DNA from: Actinokineospora xionganensis | Lineage (GTDB): Bacteria; Actinomycetota; Actinomycetes; Mycobacteriales; Pseudonocardiaceae | Reading direction: 5' to 3' | Assembly (NCBI RefSeq): GCF_014323725.1 | Contig: NZ_JABVED010000003.1 | Coordinates: 467,365-531,364, forward strand | DNA: 64,000 nucleotides | In this document: piece by piece, positions 19,155 to 27,420 of the stretch | How positions within the stretch are numbered: position 1 is the stretch's first letter | How the letters are laid out: each line of letters opens with the position of its first letter | Translations under genes and position numbers: made by a program | The notes under the pieces: model-generated | Databases searched by the model: none | Seen by the model: the letters and a program-made list of their open reading frames with translations, nothing else | Told to the model about the DNA's origin: nothing

Positions 19155-19985
19155 TCAGCCCCGTTCGTGATCGGCTGCGACCATCGCCAGAAACTTCACT
19201 GAATCGGCGGAATCCAGGGCGATCTTGGCCAGTCGGGCTGCCTGGTCTTGGAGCTTGCGTTTGCCCATCGGGCTGTCCACGAAGCCGGAACTGCCTCGGT
19301 GCTCGACATAGACAAGCGTTGGGGCATCGGTGAACCCCAGAACGCTGAAGTAGCCGGGGCTGGCGTATTGGCTGTATTTGAAGGGAATCACACGGATATC
19401 AACGTGGGGCTGCTTCGCCCGCTCGATCATCGAGCGGATCTGTTGCGCGATCACGTGGGAGCCGCCCACCGGCCTTCTCAGCACTGCCTCATCGAGGATG
19501 GCGAGGTAACGGGGCGCGGCCCGCTTGGACAGCACTTGCTGCCTGGCCAGGCGATCCGCCACGCGCTCTTCCACGTGCTCAGTCAGGACGTCGCTGATGA
19601 TCGCTCGCGCGTAGGCCGGAGTTTGGATCAGGCCGGGGACATTCGCCGGGGAGAAATTCACGATCGAGGACGCCTGCGACTCGAAGTCGGCCAAGGGCCG
19701 CAACAGCTCGCGGAGCTGGTGATCATCCTCGAACCAGGGGGCCGTCAGCTTCTCGATGTTGGCCATGATCCGCTTGCGTTCCGGGCCGACCACCCCGTAG
19801 ATCGCCAGCATCGCCGACACCTCAGCCACCGTGGCGGACCGTTTGGCCCGCTCGATCCGGTTCAGGGTCGCGATGGAGGTGCCGATACGGGCAGCCGCCT
19901 GCCGAGTGGTGAGTTCGGCTTGTCCGCGCAGGGTGGCCAGTGTGGATCCGAGGGCCCGCATCCGCGCGGGAAGAAGATCGCTCAT
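19155..19985 (-). CDS. XRE-family regulator with DUF5753 domain
   Basis: The 276-residue regulator begins with an XRE helix-turn-helix (LRGQAELTTRQAAARIGTSI, ATLNRIERAKR). The DUF5753 effector domain follows, recognised by PWFEDDHQLRELLRPLADFE, VPGLIQTPAYARAI and the C-terminal PTLVYVEHRGSSGFVD. It pairs with DUF397 downstream, the most common partner. Its start codon lies inside a long inverted repeat (19977-20041), so translation or transcription of the gene may depend on that structure. The ligand and targets are unknown; such pairs often regulate development or secondary metabolism. Confidence 0.92.
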   Translation of the reverse strand: MSDLLPARMRALGSTLATLRGQAELTTRQAAARIGTSIATLNRIERAKRSATVAEVSAMLAIYGVVGPERKRIMANIEKLTAPWFEDDHQLRELLRPLADFESQASSIVNFSPANVPGLIQTPAYARAIISDVLTEHVEERVADRLARQQVLSKRAAPRYLAILDEAVLRRPVGGSHVIAQQIRSMIERAKQPHVDIRVIPFKYSQYASPGYFSVLGFTDAPTLVYVEHRGSSGFVDSPMGKRKLQDQAARLAKIALDSADSVKFLAMVAADHERG

Positions 19986-20041
19986 CCGTTCATGTGATCA
20001 GCAGCGTCCTGCTGCGGCAATCACACGAACGGATGAGCGAT
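19977..20041 (-). promoter_or_regulatory. 22-bp inverted repeat spanning the XRE gene start codon
   Basis: 19977-19998 and 20020-20041 are 22-nt reverse complements with one mismatch. Inside, AGCAG and CTGCT at 20000-20013 can form a further short stem. The XRE ATG (19985) falls within the arm near the coding side. The element also fills the space after the citA stop (20060). It could terminate citA transcription, hide the XRE start in an RNA hairpin, or be an operator for the XRE dimer. Confidence 0.75.
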
Positions 20042-20059
20042 TTCGGGGGGTGAAACAAA

Positions 20060-21217
20060 TCAGAGGTGGGAGATGTTGTCCCAGCCCTCGACCTCTTCCG
20101 GCTTGCGCGGGGCGGGGCCGATGTACTTCGCGGCCGGGCGGACCAGCTTGCCGGTGCGCTTCTGCTCCATGATGTGCGCGCACCAACCGGCTGTGCGGGC
20201 GCAGGTGAACATCGCGGGCATCATGTGCGGCGGGACCTGGGCGAAGTCCAGAATCACCGCGGCCCAGAACTCCACGTTGGTCTCGATCGCGCGGTCCGGG
20301 CGACGCTCGCGCAGCTCGGCCAGGGCGGCCTGCTCCAGGGCCACGGCCACGTCGTAGCGCTCGGCGCCCAGTTCCTTGCAGGTGCGGCGCAGCACGCGGG
20401 CGCGCGGGTCTTCGGCGCGGTAGACGCGGTGGCCGAAGCCCATCAACCGCTCCTTGCGGTCGAGGATGCCCTTGACGAACTTGCGGGCGTCGCCGTTCTT
20501 CTCGACCTCTTCGAGCATCGGCAGCACGCGGGCCGGGGCGCCGCCGTGTAGCGGGCCGGACATCGCGCCGATCGCGCCCGACAGCGAGGCCGCCACGTCC
20601 GCGCCGGTGGAGGCGATGACGCGGGCGGTGAAGGTGGAGGCGTTCAGGCCGTGTTCGGCGCCGGAGACCCAGTAGGCGTCGACCGCCTGGACGTGCTTGG
20701 GGTCGGGCTCGCCGCGCCAGCGGGTCATGAAGCGCTCGGTGATCGAGTCGCACTCGTCGATGCGCTTCTGCGGGACCGCGGGCTGATGGATGCCGCGCGC
20801 GGACTGCGCCACGTACGACAGGGCCATGACCGACGCGCGGGCGAGCTGGTCGCGCGCGTCCTCGTCGTTGATGTCGAGTAGCGGCTGGTAGCCCCAGATC
20901 GGGGCGAGCATCGCGAGACCGGCCTGCACGTCGACCCGGACGTCGCCGGAGTGCACGGGCAGCGGGAACGGCTCGGCGGGCGGCAGGCCCGGCCCGAAAC
21001 GGCCGTCGACCAGCAGCGCCCACACGTTGCCGAAGGTGACCCGGCCGACCAGGTCCTCAATGTCGACGCCGCGGTAGCGCAGTGCGCCGCCGTCACGGTC
21101 CGGCTCGGCGATCTCAGTGCGGAAGGCGATGACGCCTTCGAGACCGGGGCGGAAACCGTCGTCCGGTTCTGCCGCCACAGCGGGTGTTGTATCGATGTCC
21201 TGCACCGCGTTGTGCAT
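20060..21217 (-). CDS. citA: Citrate synthase 2 (CitA type)
   Basis: This 385-residue citrate synthase condenses oxaloacetate and acetyl-CoA. Catalytic histidines are in SGPLHGGAP and MGFGHRVYRAEDPR, and an Asp from the C-terminal region completes the triad. It is shorter than GltA (31587) and of the CitA (Rv0889c) type, with an N-terminal FRPGLEGVIAFRTEIAEPDR. The ATG at 21217 has AAAGGCGAG upstream; a longer open frame is rejected as non-homologous. It is divergent from pdxH, an arrangement found in many actinomycetes, and ends before the inverted repeat over the XRE start. The cell thus has two citrate synthase genes within 12 kb. Confidence 0.92.
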   Translation of the reverse strand: MHNAVQDIDTTPAVAAEPDDGFRPGLEGVIAFRTEIAEPDRDGGALRYRGVDIEDLVGRVTFGNVWALLVDGRFGPGLPPAEPFPLPVHSGDVRVDVQAGLAMLAPIWGYQPLLDINDEDARDQLARASVMALSYVAQSARGIHQPAVPQKRIDECDSITERFMTRWRGEPDPKHVQAVDAYWVSGAEHGLNASTFTARVIASTGADVAASLSGAIGAMSGPLHGGAPARVLPMLEEVEKNGDARKFVKGILDRKERLMGFGHRVYRAEDPRARVLRRTCKELGAERYDVAVALEQAALAELRERRPDRAIETNVEFWAAVILDFAQVPPHMMPAMFTCARTAGWCAHIMEQKRTGKLVRPAAKYIGPAPRKPEEVEGWDNISHL

Positions 21218-21534
21218 TGTCTCGCCTTTCGCGCCATGTCCCCGACGGATTCGCGCAGCGGCAGCGGCGTCAAGACAGGTCGCCGTCGCCGAGCACCACT
21301 GCACGGCTGGCCAAACCTTGCCCCTATACCACCGGGTTAGCAATCGTTCACGCTGGTGTCTTCGGTCACGATCCAGTGGATCGATTAAGATTGTTGACCT
21401 TCAACACCCTGTAACACCTGCGCACACGATTGCCCGATGTGCGTGGCAGCTGTCACCGGCCGGGCGGTTTCCGTTCATCTCGATTACCCGTAACGTCGCT
21501 TGCGGGATCCGACGGGTTGGCGGAGGAGATACGG
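21218..21534. promoter_or_regulatory. Divergent promoter region citA / pdxH
   Basis: This 317-bp gap carries a perfect CGATCCA-G-TGGATCG repeat at 21369-21383 and, just after it, GTTGA-CCT-TCAAC (21393-21405). The TTGACC in the latter could be a -35 element for pdxH. A good ribosome site, GGAGGAG, precedes pdxH. Short frames here are not convincing as genes. Which regulator binds is unknown. Confidence 0.45.
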
Positions 21535-22194
21535 ATGGCGGACGGCGACATCACCTTGGAACTGCCAACCATGCGGGTGGCCTACGAGCAAGGTGCGCTC
21601 ACCGAAGCCGACCTCGCGCCGACCTGGCACGAGCAGTTGCAGCGCTGGCTCGACGCGGCCCGGCAGGCTGGCGTCGCCGAGCCGAACGCCATGGTCCTGG
21701 CGACCGCCAACGCCGAGGGGATGCCGTCCTCACGCACCGTCCTGGCCAAGGGCCTCGATGAGCGTGGCCTGGTGTTCTTCACCAACTACACCTCCGCGAA
21801 GAGTCACGACCTGATGGCCACCCGGTACGCGTCGGCGACCTTCCCGTGGTTCGCGATGCACCGGCAGGCCACCATCCGCGGCACCGTCGAGAAGGTGTCG
21901 ACCGCCGAGACCGCCGAGTACTGGGCCAAGCGCCCCCGCGGCTCGCAGCTGGGGGCCTGGGCCTCACCGCAGTCGATCGTCGTCAACGGCAGGCCCGCCC
22001 TGGAGTCCGCCCTGGCCAACGTCGAGCGCCGATTCGCCGACGCCGAGACCGTGCCGGTGCCGCCCCATTGGGGCGGTTGGCGAATCCAGCCGGAGGTCGT
22101 CGAGTTCTGGCAGGGCAGGCAGGATCGCATGCACGACCGCCTCCGCTTCCAACTGACCCGCGACGGCTGGCGAGTACAACGCCTCGGCCCATAA
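21535..22194 (+). CDS. pdxH: Pyridoxamine 5'-phosphate oxidase
   Basis: PdxH is an FMN enzyme that oxidises pyridoxamine or pyridoxine phosphate to pyridoxal phosphate. The 219-residue protein shows [39 protein letters not shown] with SAKSHDL (FMN binding), [15 protein letters not shown], and the C-terminal [16 protein letters not shown] that contacts the substrate. The ATG at 21535 has GGAGGAG 7 nt upstream; earlier in-frame starts lie in the promoter region. It is divergent from citA. Its stop is followed within 5 nt by inverted repeat copy C. Cofactor supply for SerC and other PLP enzymes is its expected job. Confidence 0.95.
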   Translation: MADGDITLELPTMRVAYEQGALTEADLAPTWHEQLQRWLDAARQAGVAEPNAMVLATANAEGMPSSRTVLAKGLDERGLVFFTNYTSAKSHDLMATRYASATFPWFAMHRQATIRGTVEKVSTAETAEYWAKRPRGSQLGAWASPQSIVVNGRPALESALANVERRFADAETVPVPPHWGGWRIQPEVVEFWQGRQDRMHDRLRFQLTRDGWRVQRLGP

Positions 22195-22198
22195 CCCC

Positions 22199-22320
22199 CG
22201 CGAGTCCAACGTTCAGGACGCCGAGTCCAACGTTCAGAACATCGCCGGTTTCGCGATCTCGCGAACGTTGGTCTCGGTGTTCTGGGTGTTGGACTCGCTG
22301 TTTTGAACGTTGGACTCGCG
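22199..22320. repeat. 21-nt-unit intergenic inverted repeat, copy C
   Basis: The left arm has two units starting GAGTCCAACGTTCAG. The right arm, read as reverse complement, has three: GAGTCCAACGTTCAAAAC, GAGTCCAACACCCAGAAC and GAGACCAACGTTCGCGAG. Both outer ends carry CGC. The inner sequence around TCGCGATCTCGCGA is itself self-complementary. It starts 5 nt after the pdxH stop and ends about 60 bp before the MFS gene, both on the plus strand. Confidence 0.9.
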
Positions 22321-22378
22321 GGTTGGGGTTGGTGAAAATCACGCGATGAGTGGGCGTTAGTTGTCATAGGCTAACGAA

Positions 22379-23668
22379 GTGACTCTCGACGCCGAGCCTC
22401 GATCTCGATTCCGCACGATGTTCGGCAAGGCCCTCATCGACGTCCGGCCGCTGCGGATCAAGGGGTACCGCAGGCTCTGGGTCTCCACCGCCGTCACCGC
22501 CGTGGGCAGTCAGCTCACCGCCGTGGCCGTGCCCAAGCAGGTGTACGACCTCACCGGCTCATCCGCCTGGGTGGGCATCGCGGGCGCGGTGGGGCTGGTT
22601 CCCCTTCTCGTCTTCGGTCTGTGGGGCGGGGCCATCGCGGACGCGCATGATCGGCGGACGGTCATGATCGTCACCAACATCGGGGTCGCGGTGACCTCCG
22701 GCCTGCTGTGGCTCCAGGCGTTCGTGTCGCTCGGCTCTGTATGGACCGTCCTCGCCCTGCTCGGGCTCCAACAGGCTTTCGTCGCGGTCAACATGCCCAC
22801 CCGCAGCGCCGCCATCGCACGGCTGGTCCCTGAAGAGCTGATCCCGCAGGCGAACGCGCTCGGGTTCACCACCTTCACCTTCGGCATGGTGTTCGGCCCG
22901 CTCGCCGCGGGGGCGCTGATTCCGCTGCTCGGTTTGTCCACTTTGTACCTTGTGGACACCGTCGCGCTGGTGCTCGCGCTGTGGATGGTGACCTTGCTGC
23001 CCAAGCTGCCGCCGGGGGAGGGGTCTTCCCGAAAGGCAGGCCTGACCGACATCGCCGACGGCTTCCGCTACCTGCGCGGACGCAACATCCTGCTGGTGTC
23101 CTTCCTGGTCGACATCATCGCGATGGTCGCCGGGATGCCCCGGGCCCTGTTCCCGGAAATGGCCGAGCGCACCTTCGGCGACCCGCCCGGCGGTGGGCTC
23201 GCGCTGGGCTGGCTCTACGCAGCCATCCCCATCGGCTCCGCGCTGTTCGGCATCTTCTCCGGCTGGTTCGCCCGGATGCCCCGGCAGGGCGCGGTGATCA
23301 CCATCTCCATCATCGTGTGGGGACTGGCGATGGTCGGCTTCGGACTCACGACCGCGCTCTGGCTCGCGGTGATCTTCCTGGCCGTCGGCGGCGGCGCGGA
23401 CCTGATCAGTGCGGTGCACCGCAGTTCGATGCTGCAAACCGAGGCCACCGACGAGATGCGCGGCCGGATGCAGGGCGTCTTCACCGTCGTCGTCGCGGGT
23501 GGACCGCGCATCGCCGACGTCCTGCACGGCTGGGGCGGTGCCGCGCTGGGCACGGCCGCGGCGGCCACTATCGGCGGAATCCTGGTGGTGGCCTTGACCA
23601 TCGTCACCGTCGTGGCGGTCCCCAAGTTCTGGCGCTACCGGTTCGAACCCCGGGTGGTCGGTGTTTGA
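22379..23668 (+). CDS. MFS transporter (EntS/MFS_3 type)
   Basis: This 429-residue major facilitator protein has about 11-12 membrane segments. After a short cytoplasmic N-terminus come YRRLWVSTAVTAVGSQLTAV, and then the conserved loop GGAIADAHDRRTVMIVTN, which corresponds to the MFS GxxxDRxGRR motif. The central loop LPPGEGSSRKAGLTDIADGF separates the halves. It resembles EntS-like (MFS_3) exporters of siderophores or drugs. The GTG at 22379 follows TAGGCT by only a few bases, so the transcript may be leaderless. Substrate unknown. It is alone between repeat copy C and the APC permease. Confidence 0.88.
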   Translation: MTLDAEPRSRFRTMFGKALIDVRPLRIKGYRRLWVSTAVTAVGSQLTAVAVPKQVYDLTGSSAWVGIAGAVGLVPLLVFGLWGGAIADAHDRRTVMIVTNIGVAVTSGLLWLQAFVSLGSVWTVLALLGLQQAFVAVNMPTRSAAIARLVPEELIPQANALGFTTFTFGMVFGPLAAGALIPLLGLSTLYLVDTVALVLALWMVTLLPKLPPGEGSSRKAGLTDIADGFRYLRGRNILLVSFLVDIIAMVAGMPRALFPEMAERTFGDPPGGGLALGWLYAAIPIGSALFGIFSGWFARMPRQGAVITISIIVWGLAMVGFGLTTALWLAVIFLAVGGGADLISAVHRSSMLQTEATDEMRGRMQGVFTVVVAGGPRIADVLHGWGGAALGTAAAATIGGILVVALTIVTVVAVPKFWRYRFEPRVVGV

Positions 23669-23706
23669 CCTTGTGCGACGGTAGTCGGTGGGACAGTCTC
23701 TAATGC

Positions 23707-25080
23707 ATGGTTGACCAACCGAAATCGATCATCGTCGAGCCCGGGGAGCAGGCACAACCCGAGCTCAAGCGGGTCATCGGACCCGGGCTGCTGCTGTTGT
23801 TCGTGGTCGGCGACATCATCGGCACGGGCGTGTACGCGCTCACCGGGACGGTCGCGGGCAAGGTCGGCGGCGCCCTGTGGCTGCCGTTTCTGATCGCGTT
23901 CCTCGTCGCCTTCCTGACCGCCTTCAGCTACTTGGAACTGGTCGGCAAGTACCCGCGCGCCGCCGGTGCGGCGCTCTACACGCACCGCGCGTTCAAGATC
24001 CAGTTCCTGACGTTCATGGTCGCGTTCGCCGTGATGTCATCGGGCATCACCTCCGCCGCGTCAGCCGCCCAGGCGTTCGGCAACACGTACCTGCGCAAGC
24101 TGATGGGCGACTCACTCACCATCCCGACCGTGTGGATCGCGGTCGGGTTCATCCTGCTGCTGGCCGCGGTCAACTTCCGCGGCGTCGCGGAATCGCTGTG
24201 GGCCAATGTGGTCCTGACGATGATTGAGTTGTCCGGGCTGCTGATCGTGATCGTGATCGGCTTCTACGCGATCACCCAGGGCCAAGGCGAGCCCGGCCGC
24301 CTGCTGGAGATCGACACCGCGAACCAGACCCCGTTCATCGCGGTCACCTCCGCCACGGCGCTGGCGTTCTTCGCGATGGTCGGCTTCGAGGACTCGGTCA
24401 ACATGGCCGAGGAGTGCCGCGAACCCGTCCGCATCTTCCCCAAGGCGATGCTGATCGGCATGGGTGTCGCGGCGACGATCTACGTCCTGGTCGCCCTCAC
24501 GTCCTCGCTGCTGTTGCCCGCCAACGAGTTGTCGGCGGCGAAGAGCGACGCGCTGCTGCGGGTCGTCTCGGTCGGGGCGCCGGACTTCCCGCTGTGGGTC
24601 TTCGCGCTGATCGGCCTGCTGGCGGTCATCAACTCGGCGCTGATCAACATGCTGATGGCGAGCAGGCTCGTCTACGGCATGGCCAACGAGCGGATCATCC
24701 CGCGCGCATTCGGGACGGTGCACCCGTTCCGCCGCACGCCGTGGGTGTCGATCCTGTTCACCAGCCTGATCGCGGTGGGCCTGGTGGCGTCGGTCGACAT
24801 CACCCTGCTCGGCGGGACGACGTCGCTGTTGCTGCTGCTGGTGTTCACCGTCGTCAACGTCGCCGTGCTCGTGTTGCGCAAGGACCCGGTTGCGCACAAG
24901 CACTTCCGTGCGCCCACGATCGTCCCGGTGATCGGCGCGGTCACCTGCGCCTTCCTGGCGAGCCCGCTTTCGGGCAGGCCCGCCAGGGAGTACGGCATCG
25001 CCGCGATCCTGCTGGCGATCGGGGTCGTGCTGTGGGGTGTCAACCAGCTGGTGTTCAAATCTTCCGTGTCAGACGACTGA
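23707..25080 (+). CDS. APC-family amino acid permease
   Basis: This 457-residue polytopic protein has about 12-13 helices. GPGLLLLFVVGDIIGTGVYA at the start is the APC family substrate-binding first helix with the GxG break, and GFEDSVNMAEECREPVRIF is the conserved loop after helix 6. It transports an amino acid or related amine, probably with a proton. The specific substrate cannot be told. Its stop codon overlaps the end of the convergent MBL hydrolase gene by 12 nt. The start ATG at 23707 is 38 bp after the MFS stop, so the two transporter genes may share a transcript. Confidence 0.9.
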   Translation: MVDQPKSIIVEPGEQAQPELKRVIGPGLLLLFVVGDIIGTGVYALTGTVAGKVGGALWLPFLIAFLVAFLTAFSYLELVGKYPRAAGAALYTHRAFKIQFLTFMVAFAVMSSGITSAASAAQAFGNTYLRKLMGDSLTIPTVWIAVGFILLLAAVNFRGVAESLWANVVLTMIELSGLLIVIVIGFYAITQGQGEPGRLLEIDTANQTPFIAVTSATALAFFAMVGFEDSVNMAEECREPVRIFPKAMLIGMGVAATIYVLVALTSSLLLPANELSAAKSDALLRVVSVGAPDFPLWVFALIGLLAVINSALINMLMASRLVYGMANERIIPRAFGTVHPFRRTPWVSILFTSLIAVGLVASVDITLLGGTTSLLLLLVFTVVNVAVLVLRKDPVAHKHFRAPTIVPVIGAVTCAFLASPLSGRPAREYGIAAILLAIGVVLWGVNQLVFKSSVSDD

Positions 25081-25905
25081 GCCCGTCAGGCGACGCAGTT
25101 CGACGGCGTCGTGCGCGGAGAACACGGTGACCTCGTCGCCGTGGTCGCGGACCAGGTCCCGCAGCCGGGCCTGGTTCGCGACCCGCGCCTTGCTGTCCAC
25201 CTGCATGATCTTCTCAAACGCGCTCATCAGCGGTGGGCAGGTCGGGTTCACCGGGTCGATCTCGCCGTGGTTGAAGTACGCGTCGCCCGCGTGCAGCAGC
25301 CAGCCCGAGCCGGTGTCGACCGCGACCCCGACGTGGCCGCGCGTGTGGCCTTCGAGCGGGACCAGCAGGAAGTCCTCGGGCAGCCCGACCAGGCCCCGGA
25401 CCGCGCGCATGCCGAACCACTCGTCGCCGCCGCCGGCCTGGTAGATCTCCCACTTCGGGCCGTGCGCCCACTGCGCGGCGCGGAACCGCTGCCGTTCGCG
25501 CACAGTCGCCTGCGCGGTCGCGATCGTGTGCTCCGGCTCGTACACGTGCACGGTGGCGCTCTGGAAGTCGCGCAGGCCGCCGGCGTGGTCGAGGTCCATG
25601 TGCGTCAGGATGATGTGCCGGACGTCGGATGCCTTGTGGCCCAACGCCTCCACCTGGTGGATCGCCGACATCGACGGGTCGGCCACCGGGCGGACCAGGT
25701 GCACGAACTCACGGGGCAGCGAGCCCGGCAGCCGCGCCAGGTCGGTCTCGCCGAAGCCGGTGTCGATCAGGACCAGGCCCTGCTCGCTCTCGACGAGCAG
25801 CACATGGCAGACCATGTTCGCCATGCGGAACAGGCCCGGCTGCCCGTCGAGCAGCTTGCCGCCCAGGGGGTGCATGGAGCCGCAGTTCAGGTGGTGTACG
25901 CGCAC
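25069..25905 (-). CDS. MBL-fold metallo-hydrolase
   Basis: The 278-residue protein has the metallo-beta-lactamase fold. The metal motif is THMDLDHAGG, an HxDxDH variant of HxHxDH, with further ligands in VPLEGHTRGHVGVAV (His) and LLHAGDAYF (Asp) and a final His near VFSAHD. It resembles AHL-lactonase-like and related hydrolases, but the substrate is open. GTG at 25905 (VRVHHLNCGSMHP) is chosen because it begins 2 nt after the TetR stop and matches relatives; a longer frame lies within the TetR gene. It forms an operon with TetR. Its end overlaps the APC gene end by 12 nt. Confidence 0.88.
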   Translation of the reverse strand: MRVHHLNCGSMHPLGGKLLDGQPGLFRMANMVCHVLLVESEQGLVLIDTGFGETDLARLPGSLPREFVHLVRPVADPSMSAIHQVEALGHKASDVRHIILTHMDLDHAGGLRDFQSATVHVYEPEHTIATAQATVRERQRFRAAQWAHGPKWEIYQAGGGDEWFGMRAVRGLVGLPEDFLLVPLEGHTRGHVGVAVDTGSGWLLHAGDAYFNHGEIDPVNPTCPPLMSAFEKIMQVDSKARVANQARLRDLVRDHGDEVTVFSAHDAVELRRLTGSVV

Positions 25906-25907
25906 GT

Positions 25908-26465
25908 TCAGCGTCCTTTCAACAGTGTTCGCATGGTCGTGCCGACCGCGTGGAGGGGCGCGGTGTCGCGGCGGGTGCGGGCCAGCAGCTGCGCGCCCTC
26001 CAGGGCGGCGAGCAGGGTGGTCGCGACGTCGTCGGCATCGGGGATGTTTCGTTCTGCGAGGAAGTCGCGCACCACGCCCTGCCAGGATGCGAACGCGGAG
26101 GCGCAGGCTTCGCGCACCATGTCGCCGCCGTCCGGCGCTACCGTGCCGATAGGACAACCGCGACTGAAGTCGGAGGCGACGAGGTGCTCGGCGAGCGTCT
26201 GGATGACCGCGTCGAGCCCGGTCGCGGCGTCGGGGGCGGATTCGAGGATGACGGAGACCCAGTCGCACAGCTCGCCCGCCGCGAGGGTGACGGCCTCGGC
26301 GGCGAGTTGTTCCTTGCCGCCGGGGAAGTGGAAGTACAGCGAGCCCTTGGGGAGGCCGCCTTCGGCGAGGACCTGGTTGAGGCCCGTGCCGTGGTAGCCC
26401 TGGGTGCGGAACAGGGTCGCCGCGGTCCGCAGCGTCCGTTCGCGAGTGTCGGTGCGCTTTCCCAT
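25908..26465 (-). CDS. TetR-family regulator (LmrA/YxaF type)
   Basis: This 185-residue repressor has an N-terminal helix-turn-helix: RERTLRTAATLFRTQGYHGT and GLPKGSLYFHFPGGKEQLAA. The FHFPGGKEQL variant, rather than YYHFxSKEEL, and the C-terminal FSRGCPIGTVAPDG are features of the LmrA/YxaF-like group. It is the first gene of an operon with the MBL hydrolase. A TAGACCGGTCTA-like palindrome lies 13 bp upstream of its start, the site type bound by this group, so autorepression and control of the divergent epimerase operon are likely. Inducer unknown. Confidence 0.92.
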   Translation of the reverse strand: MGKRTDTRERTLRTAATLFRTQGYHGTGLNQVLAEGGLPKGSLYFHFPGGKEQLAAEAVTLAAGELCDWVSVILESAPDAATGLDAVIQTLAEHLVASDFSRGCPIGTVAPDGGDMVREACASAFASWQGVVRDFLAERNIPDADDVATTLLAALEGAQLLARTRRDTAPLHAVGTTMRTLLKGR

Positions 26466-26478
26466 GACCGTACTATAC

Positions 26479-26488
26479 AGACCGGTCT
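26479..26488. promoter_or_regulatory. TetR operator AGACCGGTCT
   Basis: A perfect palindrome, AGACCGGTCT, lies in the 55-bp space between the divergent TetR and epimerase genes. The wider TACT...AGTA adds partial symmetry. It matches the published LmrA/YxaF operator type (TAGACCNGTCTA), so binding by the adjacent TetR is inferred. Confidence 0.7.
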
Positions 26489-26520
26489 AGTAATGTCGAG
26501 CCCGCGTACGCTCCTGTTAC

Positions 26521-27420
26521 ATGGCCGATGAGTACGAGATCACGTATGCCGGAGCCCGGGCCGTCATCACCGCCACCGGCGCGACCCTGCGCGTCTTCGA
26601 GGTCGACGGCGTGTCCTACGTGGAGACCTTCCCCGCCGACGAGCCCGCGCCGATGGGGTCCGGCGCCGTCCTGATCCCGTGGCCCAACCGCACGGCGGGC
26701 GCGGTGTGGACCTACAACGGCGAGCCCCAGCACCTCGCGGTGAGCGAGCCCGCTCGCGGCAACGCCAGCCATGGCTTGGTGCGCAAGGAAACCTGGTCGG
26801 CCACGGTCGAGGAGGACTCGTCGGTCACCCTGGAGTTGACCGTCGGCGACCGTCCCGGCTGGCCCTTCCGGTTCCGCACCACGGTCACCTACGCGCTCGA
26901 CGTCGAGGGACTCGCCGTCACCCACACCGTCCACAACCTCGCCGACCAGCCGATGCCCTTCGGCGTCGGCGCGCACCCGTACCCGCGCCCCGGGCGGGCC
27001 GACGCCGAAGACTGCGTGCTCACCCTGGCCGCCACCACCCGCCTGCCGCTCGACCCGGAACGCATGGTGCCCACTGGCCCGGCCGTCGCGGACGACTCGT
27101 TCGCCGACGGCAAGCCGTTGCGCGGCACGACCCTCGACGACGCCTTCGGCGGCTGCGTCCCCGGGCTCGACGGCCTGGTCCGCCATTCGCTGCGCGGCCC
27201 GGGCGGCGGCGTGGAGGTCTGGGCCGACCCGGTGTTCGGCTGGGTGCAGGTGTACACGCCGGATTCGTTCCCCGGCAAGGAATCCGGTCGGGCGATCGCC
27301 ATCGAGCCGATGACCTGCCCGCCGGACGCGCTCAACTCGGGCACCGACCTGCTGCAGGTCTGTCCGCGCGAAACATGGTCGGCATCATGGGGCCTTCGAC
27401 CTATACAGTCGATTTTGTGA
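26521..27420 (+). CDS. Aldose 1-epimerase family protein
   Basis: The 299-residue protein is of the galactose mutarotase superfamily. Conserved points are LIPWPNRTAGAVWTYNGEPQ, GNASHGLVRKETW (His), PFGVGAHPYPRPGR (catalytic His) and AIAIEPMTCPPDALNSG (catalytic Glu). Such enzymes interconvert sugar anomers in the cytoplasm. The YeaD/Ymu-like group acts on hexose phosphates in some cases. The start ATG is 32 bp from the TetR operator, so TetR may control it. The stop overlaps the amidohydrolase start (GTGA), so the two are co-translated. No signal peptide. Confidence 0.88.
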   Translation: MADEYEITYAGARAVITATGATLRVFEVDGVSYVETFPADEPAPMGSGAVLIPWPNRTAGAVWTYNGEPQHLAVSEPARGNASHGLVRKETWSATVEEDSSVTLELTVGDRPGWPFRFRTTVTYALDVEGLAVTHTVHNLADQPMPFGVGAHPYPRPGRADAEDCVLTLAATTRLPLDPERMVPTGPAVADDSFADGKPLRGTTLDDAFGGCVPGLDGLVRHSLRGPGGGVEVWADPVFGWVQVYTPDSFPGKESGRAIAIEPMTCPPDALNSGTDLLQVCPRETWSASWGLRPIQSIL

